Origin: JAKIYB01 sp964590255
GTDB taxonomy: Bacteria; Armatimonadota; Hebobacteria; CAIYQO01
Length of the DNA: 64,000 bases
Direction: 5' to 3'
NCBI GenBank assembly: GCA_964590255.1
Contig: CAZPYA010000003.1
Span: 30,998 to 94,997, forward strand
Below, one piece after another: positions 40,661-48,835 of this stretch. Below the pieces are notes generated by a model, which had not been told where the DNA came from, searched no databases, and was given only the letters and a program-made list of their open reading frames with translations. Position 1 is the first letter of the stretch. Each line of letters opens with the position of its first letter. A program made the position numbers and the translations under genes.

Positions 40661-40745
40661 GAAATGGGTACAGCAACGAATTTCGCGCTCTTCAATGCTC
40701 GCGCACGCGGTGCATACTCGTGAAATTCGTTACAGTCCCCATTTC
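40661..40745. repeat. Family B imperfect hairpin repeat, copy 4 (reversed)
   Basis: Arms 40661-40684 and 40722-40745, same sequence as copy 1 but in opposite orientation. It sits tail to tail with copy 3, 14 bases away, in the gap between convergent genes. Confidence 0.85.
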
Positions 40746-40753
40746 CCGCTTTC

Positions 40754-41821
40754 CTACCCCGCCTTCATCTCCCCCTCAAACGCCTCAATCGCCGCCACCC
40801 CGTCCAGCGCGGTGATCTCCAGCATGTAGTCGCGGCTCTCGCCCGGTTGCAGCATCACCAGCGTGCCGCGCTCGCGTTCCTTGTCGCGGCCTTCCACGCC
40901 GCAGTTGGCGGGCTCCAGGCCCAGCACGTAGTGGCCGAATCCCATCTGCTTCCACTGCACGAAGCGCGGCAGGGTCTGCTTGTGGTAGCGCAGGCCTACG
41001 CCCAGCTTCAGTTCCGGGTTGATGAGCGCCACGCGGGCGTCGCCGGCAGTGTCGGCCGGCAGGTCATGGTAAAACACCTGCTCGAAGTAGCCGGGGGTAG
41101 GTTCCTGGAAGGTCGACCACTGCGTCAGGTCGCCGGCCACGTCGCGCGGCACCACCACGTCGCCGCCGCCGGTGCTCAGCCGGCTGGCGGGGCTCAGCAG
41201 CGGCCAGCCGAAGTTGCAATGGTACAGCATCATGTGCGGCGCCGGCTCGCCGCTGATATTTTCCACCGTGTCCTGGAAGAGCACGCTGGTGCCGCCCAGC
41301 TTCGCGCTGATCTTCCGCGTCAGGCGCAGCGGCGTGCCGAAGAGCACACCTTCGGTCATGGTGCCGGTGATGTGCATCCAGTAGTCGTCGCCCCGCCACT
41401 CGCCCCAGTAGCCCAGCTCTTCGGCCGGCAACGCCGAGATGCGACCGTGTAGCGGCAGCGGCTTGCCTTCGTCCACGCACGACGCGCCGGCCGTCGCCAG
41501 CCCGCAGGTGGTCACCGCCCCGCCCGGGAAGGTCTGCAGCCACCCCGCGCCGTCTTCCTCGTAATACGCCGGGTGCGCCTGCCCGCTGGGGGTCAGGTGC
41601 GCCATCGGCACCCCGCGGAACGCCATGCGCGTGATGTCCAGCGCGCGGTCCGCCAGCACCGTGAACTCGAACCCGCTGCCGGTGATCACGTCGAATCCCC
41701 GCACCCCGCGCTCACGCCCCGCCGCCAGCTCAATCGGCCGAATCCCGCCGATCTGCCCCAGGTTGCTGGTATAGCTCAGCACCTCCCGCCGCGTCATCTC
41801 CCGCCCGAATAACCGAACCAT
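40754..41821 (-). CDS. DUF4432 aldose-1-epimerase-like protein
   Basis: 355 residues. The galactose-mutarotase-like beta-sandwich family DUF4432 is indicated by VRGFDVITGSGFEFTVLADRALDI, PSGQAHPAYYEEDGAGWLQTFPGG, LPLHGRISALPAEE (His), LYHCNFGWPLLSP (His) and HYVLGLEPANCG (Glu). The His and Glu residues are where aldose 1-epimerases hold their catalytic pair. Members are found in operons for sugar and sulfosugar breakdown and presumably interconvert anomers. No signal peptide. Neighbours on both sides are in other orientations, so it is probably monocistronic. Confidence 0.88.
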   Translation of the reverse strand: MVRLFGREMTRREVLSYTSNLGQIGGIRPIELAAGRERGVRGFDVITGSGFEFTVLADRALDITRMAFRGVPMAHLTPSGQAHPAYYEEDGAGWLQTFPGGAVTTCGLATAGASCVDEGKPLPLHGRISALPAEELGYWGEWRGDDYWMHITGTMTEGVLFGTPLRLTRKISAKLGGTSVLFQDTVENISGEPAPHMMLYHCNFGWPLLSPASRLSTGGGDVVVPRDVAGDLTQWSTFQEPTPGYFEQVFYHDLPADTAGDARVALINPELKLGVGLRYHKQTLPRFVQWKQMGFGHYVLGLEPANCGVEGRDKERERGTLVMLQPGESRDYMLEITALDGVAAIEAFEGEMKAG

Positions 41822-42100
41822 GCCCCACCTCCGTTCATCATTTTCTCACAACTTCTGCGCGGAAGGGGGCTTCCCTGCCGACCATCAATACTGCCGAGTG
41901 CCTAATCGGCCCCCCTCTCCGGCCCTCATACGCGCTGCGTTTGGCCAGAGTCGGCCCCCATCCCCAGCCCTTCCCCCGTGCCAGCGGGCACAGGGGAAGG
42001 GAGTATATGACGTCTCCCTCCCCCTGTTCGCTCAGCACAGCGGAGAGAGCGGGGGGAGGGCCGGGGAGGGGGGCCGATGACAGGCGAAGGCCTGGTAGAT
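41822..42100. repeat. Intergenic region with GC-rich palindromes (type as at 30895-31035)
   Basis: GAGTGCCTAATCGGC at 41895-41909 and GGGGAAGGGAGTATAT at 41992-42007 reproduce segments of the 30895-31035 block. The whole region is made of interrupted CCCC/GGGG palindromes and ends with GGGGGCCGATGACAGG. No gene seen. Confidence 0.6.
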
Positions 42101-42129
42101 TTGTCTTAACCACCCCCACCGGGTATCAT
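42101..42129 (+). promoter_or_regulatory. Predicted promoter for a possibly leaderless glycosyltransferase mRNA
   Basis: TTGTCT at 42101-42106 and TATCAT at 42124-42129 with a 17-base spacer. The ATG at 42136 is about where transcription would begin, and no ribosome site precedes it, so the mRNA may be leaderless. Confidence 0.5.
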
Positions 42130-42135
42130 ACCGGT

Positions 42136-43422
42136 ATGCACTACACCATCATCGCCGTCGGTTCCCGCGGCGACGTGCAGCCGTATATCGCGCTGGGGGC
42201 AGGGCTACGGCGGGCCGGGCATGCCGTGCGGCTGGCCACGCACGAGGAATTTCGGACGCTGGCGGAAGAGCAGGGGCTGGAATGGATTCCCATCTCCGGC
42301 AGCCCGCGGGAAATGCTGGAGACGGATGCCGCGCGGGCGATGCTCAACGCGCGCATGAGCCCGCTACAATTCGTCATTCACTTTAACCGGCTCACCACGC
42401 CGTACTTCGCGCAGGCGCTGGACGAGATGCGCGCGGCCGCCGCCGGCGCCGACGCACTGGTGCTCTCCGGCACCGCCATCTTCCCCGGCTTTCCCATCGC
42501 TGAGTCGCTGGGCATCCCCGCCTGCGCCGGGGTGCTGCAGCCGCTGTCCACCACCACCGCTTTCGAAAACGCCTTCTTCCCGGCGTGTCCGCGCTGGTTC
42601 CCCGCCCGCGGGCTCTATCACCGGCTCACTCACCTCGCCTTCATGGCGCTGGTGGCGGCGTTCTTCGGCAAGGGTATACAGCCCATGCGCCGCCGGTTAG
42701 AGCTGCCGCCCATGACGCTGGGCGACATGTTCGCCCGTCTCAAGTCGCCTCCCGGCCTCACCCTCTACGGCATCAGCCCCAGCGTGCTGCCCCAGCCCAC
42801 CGACTGGCCTGCCTGCTGCCGCATGACCGGTTACTGGTTCCTCGACGCCGCCGACGGCTGGACGCCCCCCGCCGACCTGGAAGCGTTCCTGGAGGATGGC
42901 CCGCCGCCCGTCTACATCGGCTTCGGCAGCATGCGCAACGAAGACCCGGCGGCCATGGCGCGCATCGTGGTGCAGGCGCTAGAGCGCGCGGGCCAGCGCG
43001 GCATCCTCTTCCGCGGCTGGGGCGGTCTGCAGCCCGGCGATCTGCCCCCCACCATCCACGCCATCGACCCAGTGCCCCACGCCTGGCTCTTCCAGCGCAT
43101 GGCGGCGGTGGCCCACCACGGCGGCGCCGGCACCACCGCCGCCACCTTCCGCGCCGGTGTCCCCGGCATCGCCATGCCCGTTTTCGCCGACCAGCCCTTC
43201 TGGGCCCGTCAGGTCCAACGCCTCGGCACCGGCCCCGCCCCCGTACCCCACTGGCAGCTCACCCCCGACCGCCTCGCCGACGCCATCCGCCAGGCCGTCG
43301 AAGACCCGCACATCCGCGCCAACGCCGCCGCCCTCGGCCAACACATCCGCGCGGAAGACGGCGTCAGCACCGCAGTGCACATGATAGAAGACGCCTGCGC
43401 GACCAAAACCATGGTGGGATAA
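42136..43422 (+). CDS. GT1/GT28-family glycosyltransferase (UDP-glucosyltransferase-like)
   Basis: 428 residues from ATG 42136; the open frame continues upstream through repeat DNA only. It has the GT-B fold of sterol/macrolide/rhamnosyl transferases: IIAVGSRGDVQPYIALGAGLRRAGH at the start, LVLSGTAIFPGFPIAESLGIP, VYIGFGSMRNEDP and the nucleotide-sugar site HAWLFQRMAAVAHHGGAGTTAATFRAGVP-like block with DQPFWA. Relatives glycosylate sterols, lipids and secondary metabolites. No membrane segment. It is not linked to the exopolysaccharide locus and has its own promoter, so it probably modifies a small or lipid acceptor. Confidence 0.88.
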   Translation: MHYTIIAVGSRGDVQPYIALGAGLRRAGHAVRLATHEEFRTLAEEQGLEWIPISGSPREMLETDAARAMLNARMSPLQFVIHFNRLTTPYFAQALDEMRAAAAGADALVLSGTAIFPGFPIAESLGIPACAGVLQPLSTTTAFENAFFPACPRWFPARGLYHRLTHLAFMALVAAFFGKGIQPMRRRLELPPMTLGDMFARLKSPPGLTLYGISPSVLPQPTDWPACCRMTGYWFLDAADGWTPPADLEAFLEDGPPPVYIGFGSMRNEDPAAMARIVVQALERAGQRGILFRGWGGLQPGDLPPTIHAIDPVPHAWLFQRMAAVAHHGGAGTTAATFRAGVPGIAMPVFADQPFWARQVQRLGTGPAPVPHWQLTPDRLADAIRQAVEDPHIRANAAALGQHIRAEDGVSTAVHMIEDACATKTMVG

Positions 43423-43483
43423 CACAACCGTAGCGCGTGCCCGCCGCGGCACGCCAGCTTGCCGAAGATGCTACCTAAAACGA

Positions 43484-43602
43484 AGGAACCACTCCGTTCT
43501 CGACCACGAAAACAGAGTGGTTCCTCAAGCCATCCGACCTGTTCCCCCCAATCCCCCTTCCAGGGGGCGTCGTTCGATAGCCCGGCCGTTTACGACCGGG
43601 GA
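43484..43602. repeat. Hairpin and family F element between convergent genes
   Basis: AGGAACCACTC at 43484-43494 is exactly complementary to 43515-43525 (20-base loop). 43550-43602 matches 21937-21986 (CCCCCTTCCAGGGGGCGTCG and GATAGCCCGGCC). No gene seen between 43423 and 43608. Confidence 0.65.
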
Positions 43603-43608
43603 TGGTCT

Positions 43609-44955
43609 TCACTCCCACAGGCGCTCGATCACCGCCAGCGTGCGCTCGACGAACTGCTGGCCGCCATCCGGGCCGACGAAGTTGTCCGCCGCCAGGCCGC
43701 CGTAATGCTTGGCCACCGCTTTCTCGGACGGCAGGTAGTAGCCCCAGCCGCCGGTGATCTGCGCCATGAAGGTCTGCCCGGCGCGGCTGCGGGCGTGGAT
43801 GCGCGTGGCGTAGTCCAGATACAGCTCGAAGGGGCAGGTGACCAGCGCCATGTCGCCCAACCGCAGCACGTGCAGTTCCATGGTGAAGGGCGGCTTCTGC
43901 CCGCCCTCTTCATACTGCTTGATCATGTTGCGCAGGCGGTGCTGCGCCCAGCTCGTCTTCGGGTCCTGGTCCAGCACCGTCTGCAGCTCCGCCAGTGCGT
44001 ACTGGTAGTCCGCCTCGGTGATGGTGCGTCCGGGCAGCGTCAGCGCCTCCACGTGGTGGCGTACCGGCAAGTCGCCCGACGCGGCGTCCTGCACCACCGG
44101 ATATACCTCGACGACCGTCGCGGCGATGCGGCGGGCGATCTCCTGCCGCCGGGTGAGACCACGCAGGCGCAGCATGTAGTCCTCCGCCGGCTGCATCACC
44201 AGCAGGTGCGGCGACTGGTCGCCGGCCGGCGCGCACAGCGGCAGGATGGCCACGCCCACGCCGAACGCCCGGTGCAGCTCGACGCGCACCTCGTGCCAGA
44301 AGTCGGCGGAGACGGTGTAGTCGTTCTCCGTCTCCTGCGAGGGGCAGGCGATATTCACCACGATGCCGGTGAGTTGCCCACTGGCGTCATGGGTGTAGAC
44401 GAGGTGCACGCCGTGGTCTTCATAGCCTTCAATGTGGCTGAAATTCGGGGTGTTGGTGTTGCCATACATGCGCGCGGTGCCGTCCAGATAGCAGGCACGG
44501 CGGTTGTGCCCCACCACCGCGAAGCCGTAGCCCCGCGCGGCGCTGCCCGGCGCGCGCCCCTGCCACGCCGCCACGGCCGCGTCCGCCGCCTGCGCCACCA
44601 GGAAGGCGAACACCTCGTCCGGCACCATGATATCCGCGCCGTCCGGCGCCTGGTAGTGCGCATGGGTGAATACCGGCCCGGTGTGCGTGTGGGTGGAGGC
44701 CATAATCAGCTTGCAGCCATCGAACGCCGGCAGCAGCTCCGCCAGCCGCGCCCGCGTCGCCGCCACCAGCTCCTCGGGGATGAACGCTAGGTCGCAGGTG
44801 ACGATCACCGCCCCCTCTCCGCCATTCTCCACCGCCAGCGCCGTCGCCCACAACGGATTCTCCACCCCCGTCGAGATGCGCACATGCATCTGTCCCTGCA
44901 GCATCACTGGCTTCTCCGGCGTAATACTGCGCACCGCCCAACCGATATTCAGCAT
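43609..44955 (-). CDS. Neutral/alkaline ceramidase-like protein, paralog of 2761-4242
   Basis: 448 residues. It shares with the protein at 2761-4242 the order GWAVRSITPEKPVMLQGQMHVR, VTCDLAFIPEEL, ASTHTHTGPVFTHAH (zinc His), GHNRRACYLDGTARMYG, VNIACPSQ, SADFWHEVRVELHR, APAGDQSPH and FELYLDYATRIHARSRAGQTF. Compared with its paralog it has a longer loop between the HTHTGP motif and GHNRR. No signal peptide is visible, so it is probably cytoplasmic and not a classical secreted ceramidase. It lies downstream of the Gfo/Idh oxidoreductase on the same strand but behind a strong double hairpin. Confidence 0.82.
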   Translation of the reverse strand: MLNIGWAVRSITPEKPVMLQGQMHVRISTGVENPLWATALAVENGGEGAVIVTCDLAFIPEELVAATRARLAELLPAFDGCKLIMASTHTHTGPVFTHAHYQAPDGADIMVPDEVFAFLVAQAADAAVAAWQGRAPGSAARGYGFAVVGHNRRACYLDGTARMYGNTNTPNFSHIEGYEDHGVHLVYTHDASGQLTGIVVNIACPSQETENDYTVSADFWHEVRVELHRAFGVGVAILPLCAPAGDQSPHLLVMQPAEDYMLRLRGLTRRQEIARRIAATVVEVYPVVQDAASGDLPVRHHVEALTLPGRTITEADYQYALAELQTVLDQDPKTSWAQHRLRNMIKQYEEGGQKPPFTMELHVLRLGDMALVTCPFELYLDYATRIHARSRAGQTFMAQITGGWGYYLPSEKAVAKHYGGLAADNFVGPDGGQQFVERTLAVIERLWE

Positions 44956-44976
44956 GGTTTACTCCCTGTGTATATA

Positions 44977-45093
44977 CTCGGACCCCTCCCCGAACCGGGT
45001 GAGGGGGAGTGATCGCAATTAGATACCCGGCATATCATCAGGCCTCTCCCCCTCACCCGGTTCGGGGAGGGGGGTGGGGGGAGGGGTCCGAGT
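44977..45093. repeat. Nested perfect inverted repeats between Gfo/Idh and ceramidase-like genes
   Basis: Inner arms 44985-45009 and 45046-45070 are exact 25-base complements (CCTCCCCGAACCGGGTGAGG and five more). Outer arms near 44977-44990 and 45080-45093 (ACTCGGACCCCTCC) also pair. It may terminate the oxidoreductase transcript. Confidence 0.8.
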
Positions 45094-45104
45094 TTAGGTC
45101 AACC

Positions 45105-46214
45105 TCATACCGCTGCCAGCGCCAACGCCGTCGACACTGACTGCTCCAGCACGTCGGCGGCGGAGACTTCGCAGCCCAGGCGGTCGGAGAGGTAGATGCC
45201 TTCCGAGATGAGCATGGTGTCCAGCGCGATCTTCGCGGTGGGCAGCAGCGGTACGCGGCCTTGCAGCGCGGCTACCCAGTGCTGCTGCGAGCTGTCGTAG
45301 GCGTCGGCGTTCTCACGAAGCTGGTGCCAGCGGTAGCTGGTTTCGCCCAGGTTCATCGTGCTGCTCAGCGAAAAATCGCCCAGGCTGGTGAAGAAGCCGA
45401 ACGGATCCAGGCGAATGCCGCCCTTGTTGCCGACGATGCTGGAGCCCTCAAAGCCGTCGAGCTGGATGGCCCACGACTCGATGATGTCCAGCGTGATGTT
45501 GTCGGCGAATTTCACGAAGCCCATGCCCAGCTCTTCCACGTTGTATAGGTGCGAGTCGGGACGGGTCATGTCATAGTCGGTTTCCTGGTAGATTTTGCCG
45601 CTGATGCGCTGCACCGCCTGACTGCCCAGCAGGTAGAGCATCATGGCGATGTGGTAGACGCCCATGTCGTAGAACGCCCCACCGCCGGAGATGGATTTCT
45701 GCACGAAGGAGGAGGTGCCGTAACCGTCCACATACGGGCGGCCGCGCCGGCGGAAGCCGGTAGAGCGGGCGTGGTAGACTTTGCCCAGGTGCCCGTCCTC
45801 GATGAGCTGCTTCGCCGCCCGCGTCTCGTTGGAGTAGAGGGTGGAAAGCTGGATGCTCAGCTTGCGGCCCAGCGCCTGCGCGGCGTCATACATCGTCTTC
45901 GCGTCGGTGTAGGAGCCGGCCATCGGCTTCTCGCAGTAGACGTCCTTGCCCGCCTCCAGCGCCGCCACCGTCACCGGCATGTGCAGGTTGTTGTGCAGGC
46001 ACACGTCCACCGCCTGGATGTCGTCGCGCCGCAGCAGCTCGCGGAAGTCGGTGTAGACGTTGGGAATCTTATATTCCTCGCTCACCCGCTTCCCTTCCGG
46101 CACGTCGATGTCGGCCAACGCCACCATCTCCACGCCGGGAATCTTCGCGTAGTTCTGCAGATGGTGCTTGCCAATCTGCCCCACGCCAACAATGCCAAGA
46201 CGAACAGGTTCCAT
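45105..46214 (-). CDS. Gfo/Idh/MocA family oxidoreductase
   Basis: 369 residues from ATG 46214, with GGAGG upstream; the 74-codon in-frame extension is translated repeat DNA. The N-terminal Rossmann domain starts VRLGIVGVGQIGKHHLQNYAKIPG, with VCLHNNLHMPVTVAALEAGKDVYCEKPM, whose Lys (EKP) is the conserved catalytic/NAD-contact residue, and the C-terminal domain has GGGAFYDMGVYHIAMMLYLLG with the Asp and His of the active site. Such enzymes oxidise sugars, inositols or their derivatives with NAD(P). It fits the neighbouring sugar-isomerase gene at 46640-47416 on the same strand, though a repeat-filled gap separates them. Confidence 0.92.
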   Translation of the reverse strand: MEPVRLGIVGVGQIGKHHLQNYAKIPGVEMVALADIDVPEGKRVSEEYKIPNVYTDFRELLRRDDIQAVDVCLHNNLHMPVTVAALEAGKDVYCEKPMAGSYTDAKTMYDAAQALGRKLSIQLSTLYSNETRAAKQLIEDGHLGKVYHARSTGFRRRGRPYVDGYGTSSFVQKSISGGGAFYDMGVYHIAMMLYLLGSQAVQRISGKIYQETDYDMTRPDSHLYNVEELGMGFVKFADNITLDIIESWAIQLDGFEGSSIVGNKGGIRLDPFGFFTSLGDFSLSSTMNLGETSYRWHQLRENADAYDSSQQHWVAALQGRVPLLPTAKIALDTMLISEGIYLSDRLGCEVSAADVLEQSVSTALALAAV

Positions 46215-46639
46215 AATTGCCTCCACAAAATCGTAGTCGTACTCGTGCTCGTGCTCGTACTCGAAAAGGTCGCCGTCAATCCACCCTGTTGCACCGCGTC
46301 CCTGCAGAGGGACGCCCGGCCGCACGGCCCAGCAGGTGGGGATTTCAATCTCCGCTTGAGCTGGCGGGCGAGACTCTGTCGAGCCGCGAGCACGGGCATC
46401 AGTATGTGAGTTGGCGGTGCCAGGCTCTACGCTCAACCTCTCCCCTCGCCCCTCCCCTGCATGGGGAGGGGAGAAGCTGTGTCAGAAAATATCCGGTTAT
46501 ATCGTTCAACTTACTCCCCCTCCCCACATAGGGGAGGGGGTCGGGGGGAGAGGTCGAGCGAGTGAACCGGTGGTGCGTTTCCTCGCGGAAAATACGGGGT
46601 CGGCGGCTCGACAGAGTCTCGCCCTCCAGGAATACCGGT
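46215..46639. other. Repeat-packed intergenic region
   Basis: About 425 bases without a gene: CTCGTG/CTCGTA run (46232-46263), family F (GGTGGGGATTTCAATCTCC near 46336), an inverted family E pair (46361-46387, 46603-46629) enclosing GC-rich family D-like palindromes. Confidence 0.65.
46361..46629. repeat. Inverted family E pair enclosing GC-rich palindromes
   Basis: CTGGCGGGCGAGACTCTGTC (46361-46380, continuing GAGCCGC) is matched in reverse at 46603-46629. Between the arms are CCCTCCCCTGCATGGGGAGG (46454-46473) and CCCTCCCCACATAGGGGAGG (46518-46537). It has the same nested layout as 30868-31077 with different inner palindromes. Confidence 0.75.
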
Positions 46640-47416
46640 CTACACCCCCGCCAACTCCCACCCCTTCAACACCCGCGCCACCTCGCTCATCTGCCACGCC
46701 ACCTCGGCGTATTCGTTCTTGCCGCTGTGGTGCTCCACGCCCCAGTAGCCGGCGTAATTGGCGTCGCGCAGGATGGCCATGCGCTCCTCCAGGCAGGCGC
46801 GGGTGATGCGGGCGTCCACGTGGGTGTGCATGGTGAAGTCGACCACCGCGGCGTCATTCGTCGCTTCGTCGCCGGCGGTCCAGTGGCCGATATGCAGCAG
46901 CAGGCCGTAGGCGGGATGGTTCACCGCGTCGCGCAGCTTGAGTTGGTTGTCCAGCCGCAGCGAGGCGCCCCAGTGCGTCTCCGGCCCTACGCGGAAGCCG
47001 TGGTCGGCGGCGAAGCGCGCGTATTCCTGGTAGCGCATCACGATGTAGTCGAACGCCTCATCGCTGATGGCGTCCTCGCGCACGCCCACGTCGATGCGCA
47101 CCGTCAGCGCGCCAAGCTGCGCCCCCGCCCGCAGGTGGCCGAGGGCATTCTGGTAGAGCTTCTCGCGCTCAGCCGGATCGGGGTCCCACAGGTGGGCGCC
47201 GTCCACGCACAGGTTCGCCAGCACCATGTCCTTCTCATCCATCGCCTGCCGTACTTTGGCGATGAAGGTGGGGTCGGTGGTGGGCAACATGCCGTTCCAA
47301 ATGTCGGCGGCGTCCACCCGGTAGCGGTACTTGCAGCTCTCCAGGTAGCCGAACACATCCATCTTCCCCTCGGCCAGCAGGCCGTGGAAGGCATAGGAAG
47401 CGAGTGAAATTTTCAT
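46640..47416 (-). CDS. Sugar phosphate isomerase/epimerase (xylose-isomerase-like TIM barrel)
   Basis: 258 residues from ATG 47416, with GGAGGA upstream; 16 further in-frame codons lack support. MKISLASYAFHGLLAEGKMDVFGYLES opens a TIM barrel of the AP-endonuclease-2-like superfamily. VDAADIWNGML, VLANLCVDGAHLW, VGPETHWGASLRLDN (Glu, His), LLLHIGHWTAGD (His, Asp-like) and GYWGVEHHSGKNEY (Glu, His) carry the expected metal ligands. The substrate is unknown; a keto-sugar made by the adjacent Gfo/Idh oxidoreductase is a reasonable guess. It is unlike the shorter-motif paralog at 29821-30648. Confidence 0.85.
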   Translation of the reverse strand: MKISLASYAFHGLLAEGKMDVFGYLESCKYRYRVDAADIWNGMLPTTDPTFIAKVRQAMDEKDMVLANLCVDGAHLWDPDPAEREKLYQNALGHLRAGAQLGALTVRIDVGVREDAISDEAFDYIVMRYQEYARFAADHGFRVGPETHWGASLRLDNQLKLRDAVNHPAYGLLLHIGHWTAGDEATNDAAVVDFTMHTHVDARITRACLEERMAILRDANYAGYWGVEHHSGKNEYAEVAWQMSEVARVLKGWELAGV

Positions 47417-47652
47417 GGATTCCTCCAACGATGCGTAATGCAACTTGAAAATGAAAAATTTCAAGTTGCGTGTGTATCTACGCGTAGCGGGTTATCACAA
47501 TATCCACTGATCGTGAAACCAAACGCCATATTACCCTATACCATTTGTCCGCGCAGGCGGACAACCGGCCGACAGGCCCGCCAGGTGGGGATTTCAATCC
47601 CCGGCTAAACTACTTGCTACGCTTTTCGTGCCAACGCCGTCATTTCCTGCTG
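47417..47652. repeat. Intergenic region with family F palindromes
   Basis: TGTCCGCGCAGGCGGACA at 47546-47563 and GGGGATTTCAATCCCC at 47587-47602 are perfect or near-perfect palindromes, resembling 21795-21843 and 46336-46353. The 47440-47530 part is AT-richer and unassigned. No gene seen. Confidence 0.6.
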
Positions 47653-48720
47653 CTACTCCGCCTGCACACTCCCCACATTATCCTTCACCATCGTCTGCCC
47701 ATCATTCCCGCCCAGGTCCACGAATAACTCCAGCGTGGCGGCGTGGAAGAGGGTGTTGTGGCTGATAATCGATTCCTTCAGGTCGTGGTAGACGATGCCG
47801 TAGTCGGGGGTGAGGCGGGCGGTGCCGCCGTCGTTGCGGCCGCTGCGCAGGCTGTTGCCGGTCATCACCAGGCCGTCGACGTGCTCGAAGAGGCAGTGCG
47901 AACTCAGGTGGCTGCCCGGTTCGGCCTTCGCGCCGTTGCGGTTGATAAGGTTGCCGGTGATGGCGAAGGTGGCGGCGCGGCCTTCGGGGTCGCCCTTGAT
48001 GTGGATGGCCGGTCCGCCGCAGTAATCGAAATAGTTGTCGTTGATGTTGAAGTGCCCGCCGCGCTCGATGTAGATGCCGCCCCGGTTGTTCCACTCGATG
48101 CGGTTGCCGATCACCGTCACCGCGCTGTTCGGCGCGAGCATGGCGATGCCGTAGCCCTGGCAGTTGTTGATGATGTTGTGATAGAAGAAGCCGTCCCAGC
48201 GGGTGACAGTGACGCCGTTGCCGCCGTTGAAGATCATCATGCAGTCGCGCACGGTATAGGCCCACACATTGCGCAGAGTGATGCCGTCGCCGGTGAAGTG
48301 GGCGATGCGGGTGTTTTCGATCACCAGCGTCTCCTCTTCCTCGTGCCCCAGGCCGTCGAGGAAGATGCCGGCGACCGACTCGCCGAGTTTCGCGCCGTCC
48401 AGCGACAGGCCGCATACCCGCGCGCCGATGCTGCCGGTGAGGTCGATGAGGCACGGCGCCGCGGGGTCATTCAGCCGCAGCGACGCCCCGCCCACCCGGT
48501 GGTAGCTCCACGTCGGCGCCGCCGTCAGCGCCGTGTGCGAGCGCATTTGCAGCCGCCCGCAGGCATACACGCCGGGGGAGAACCACACCGCCCCCTGCAC
48601 CGCGGCCGCCGCGTCGATGGCCGCCTGAATAGCGGCGGTATCATCGGCGACGCCGTCGCCCACCGCGCCGAAACGCTGCGCGTCAAAACCGGGGGTGATG
48701 CTCGAAGGCTGTTGGCTCAT
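47653..48720 (-). CDS. Pectate-lyase-3-type right-handed beta-helix protein
   Basis: 355 residues from ATG 48720, with GAGG upstream. FDAQRFGAVGDGVADDTAAIQAAIDAA is the classic N-terminal signature of the pectate_lyase_3/GH28-like superfamily, followed by helix turns rich in Asn and Gly (LVIENTRIAHFTGDGITLRN, MMIFNGGNGVTVTRWDGF, IGNRIEWNNRGGIYIERGG). Such proteins degrade or bind uronic-acid polysaccharides or act as tailspike-like depolymerases. No signal peptide and no clear catalytic Asp triad of GH28, so lyase or hydrolase activity is open. It is divergent from the large secreted protein gene, 115 bases away, and they may share regulation. Confidence 0.82.
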   Translation of the reverse strand: MSQQPSSITPGFDAQRFGAVGDGVADDTAAIQAAIDAAAAVQGAVWFSPGVYACGRLQMRSHTALTAAPTWSYHRVGGASLRLNDPAAPCLIDLTGSIGARVCGLSLDGAKLGESVAGIFLDGLGHEEEETLVIENTRIAHFTGDGITLRNVWAYTVRDCMMIFNGGNGVTVTRWDGFFYHNIINNCQGYGIAMLAPNSAVTVIGNRIEWNNRGGIYIERGGHFNINDNYFDYCGGPAIHIKGDPEGRAATFAITGNLINRNGAKAEPGSHLSSHCLFEHVDGLVMTGNSLRSGRNDGGTARLTPDYGIVYHDLKESIISHNTLFHAATLELFVDLGGNDGQTMVKDNVGSVQAE

Positions 48721-48835
48721 GTGACACCTCAAATCGTTGATGCAGGGTATTTCCGGGTGAGGGGTGAAGGTTCCTGCCGGCAAGATAGCGTTCTCCTGCC
48801 CGGCGCGGTATAATGCCGTGAAGCGAGGTGTCTCC

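Noticed and set aside
48809..48814. TATAAT upstream of the large secreted protein as a promoter
   Set aside because: No acceptable -35 hexamer is found 16-18 bases upstream, so it was not listed as a promoter.
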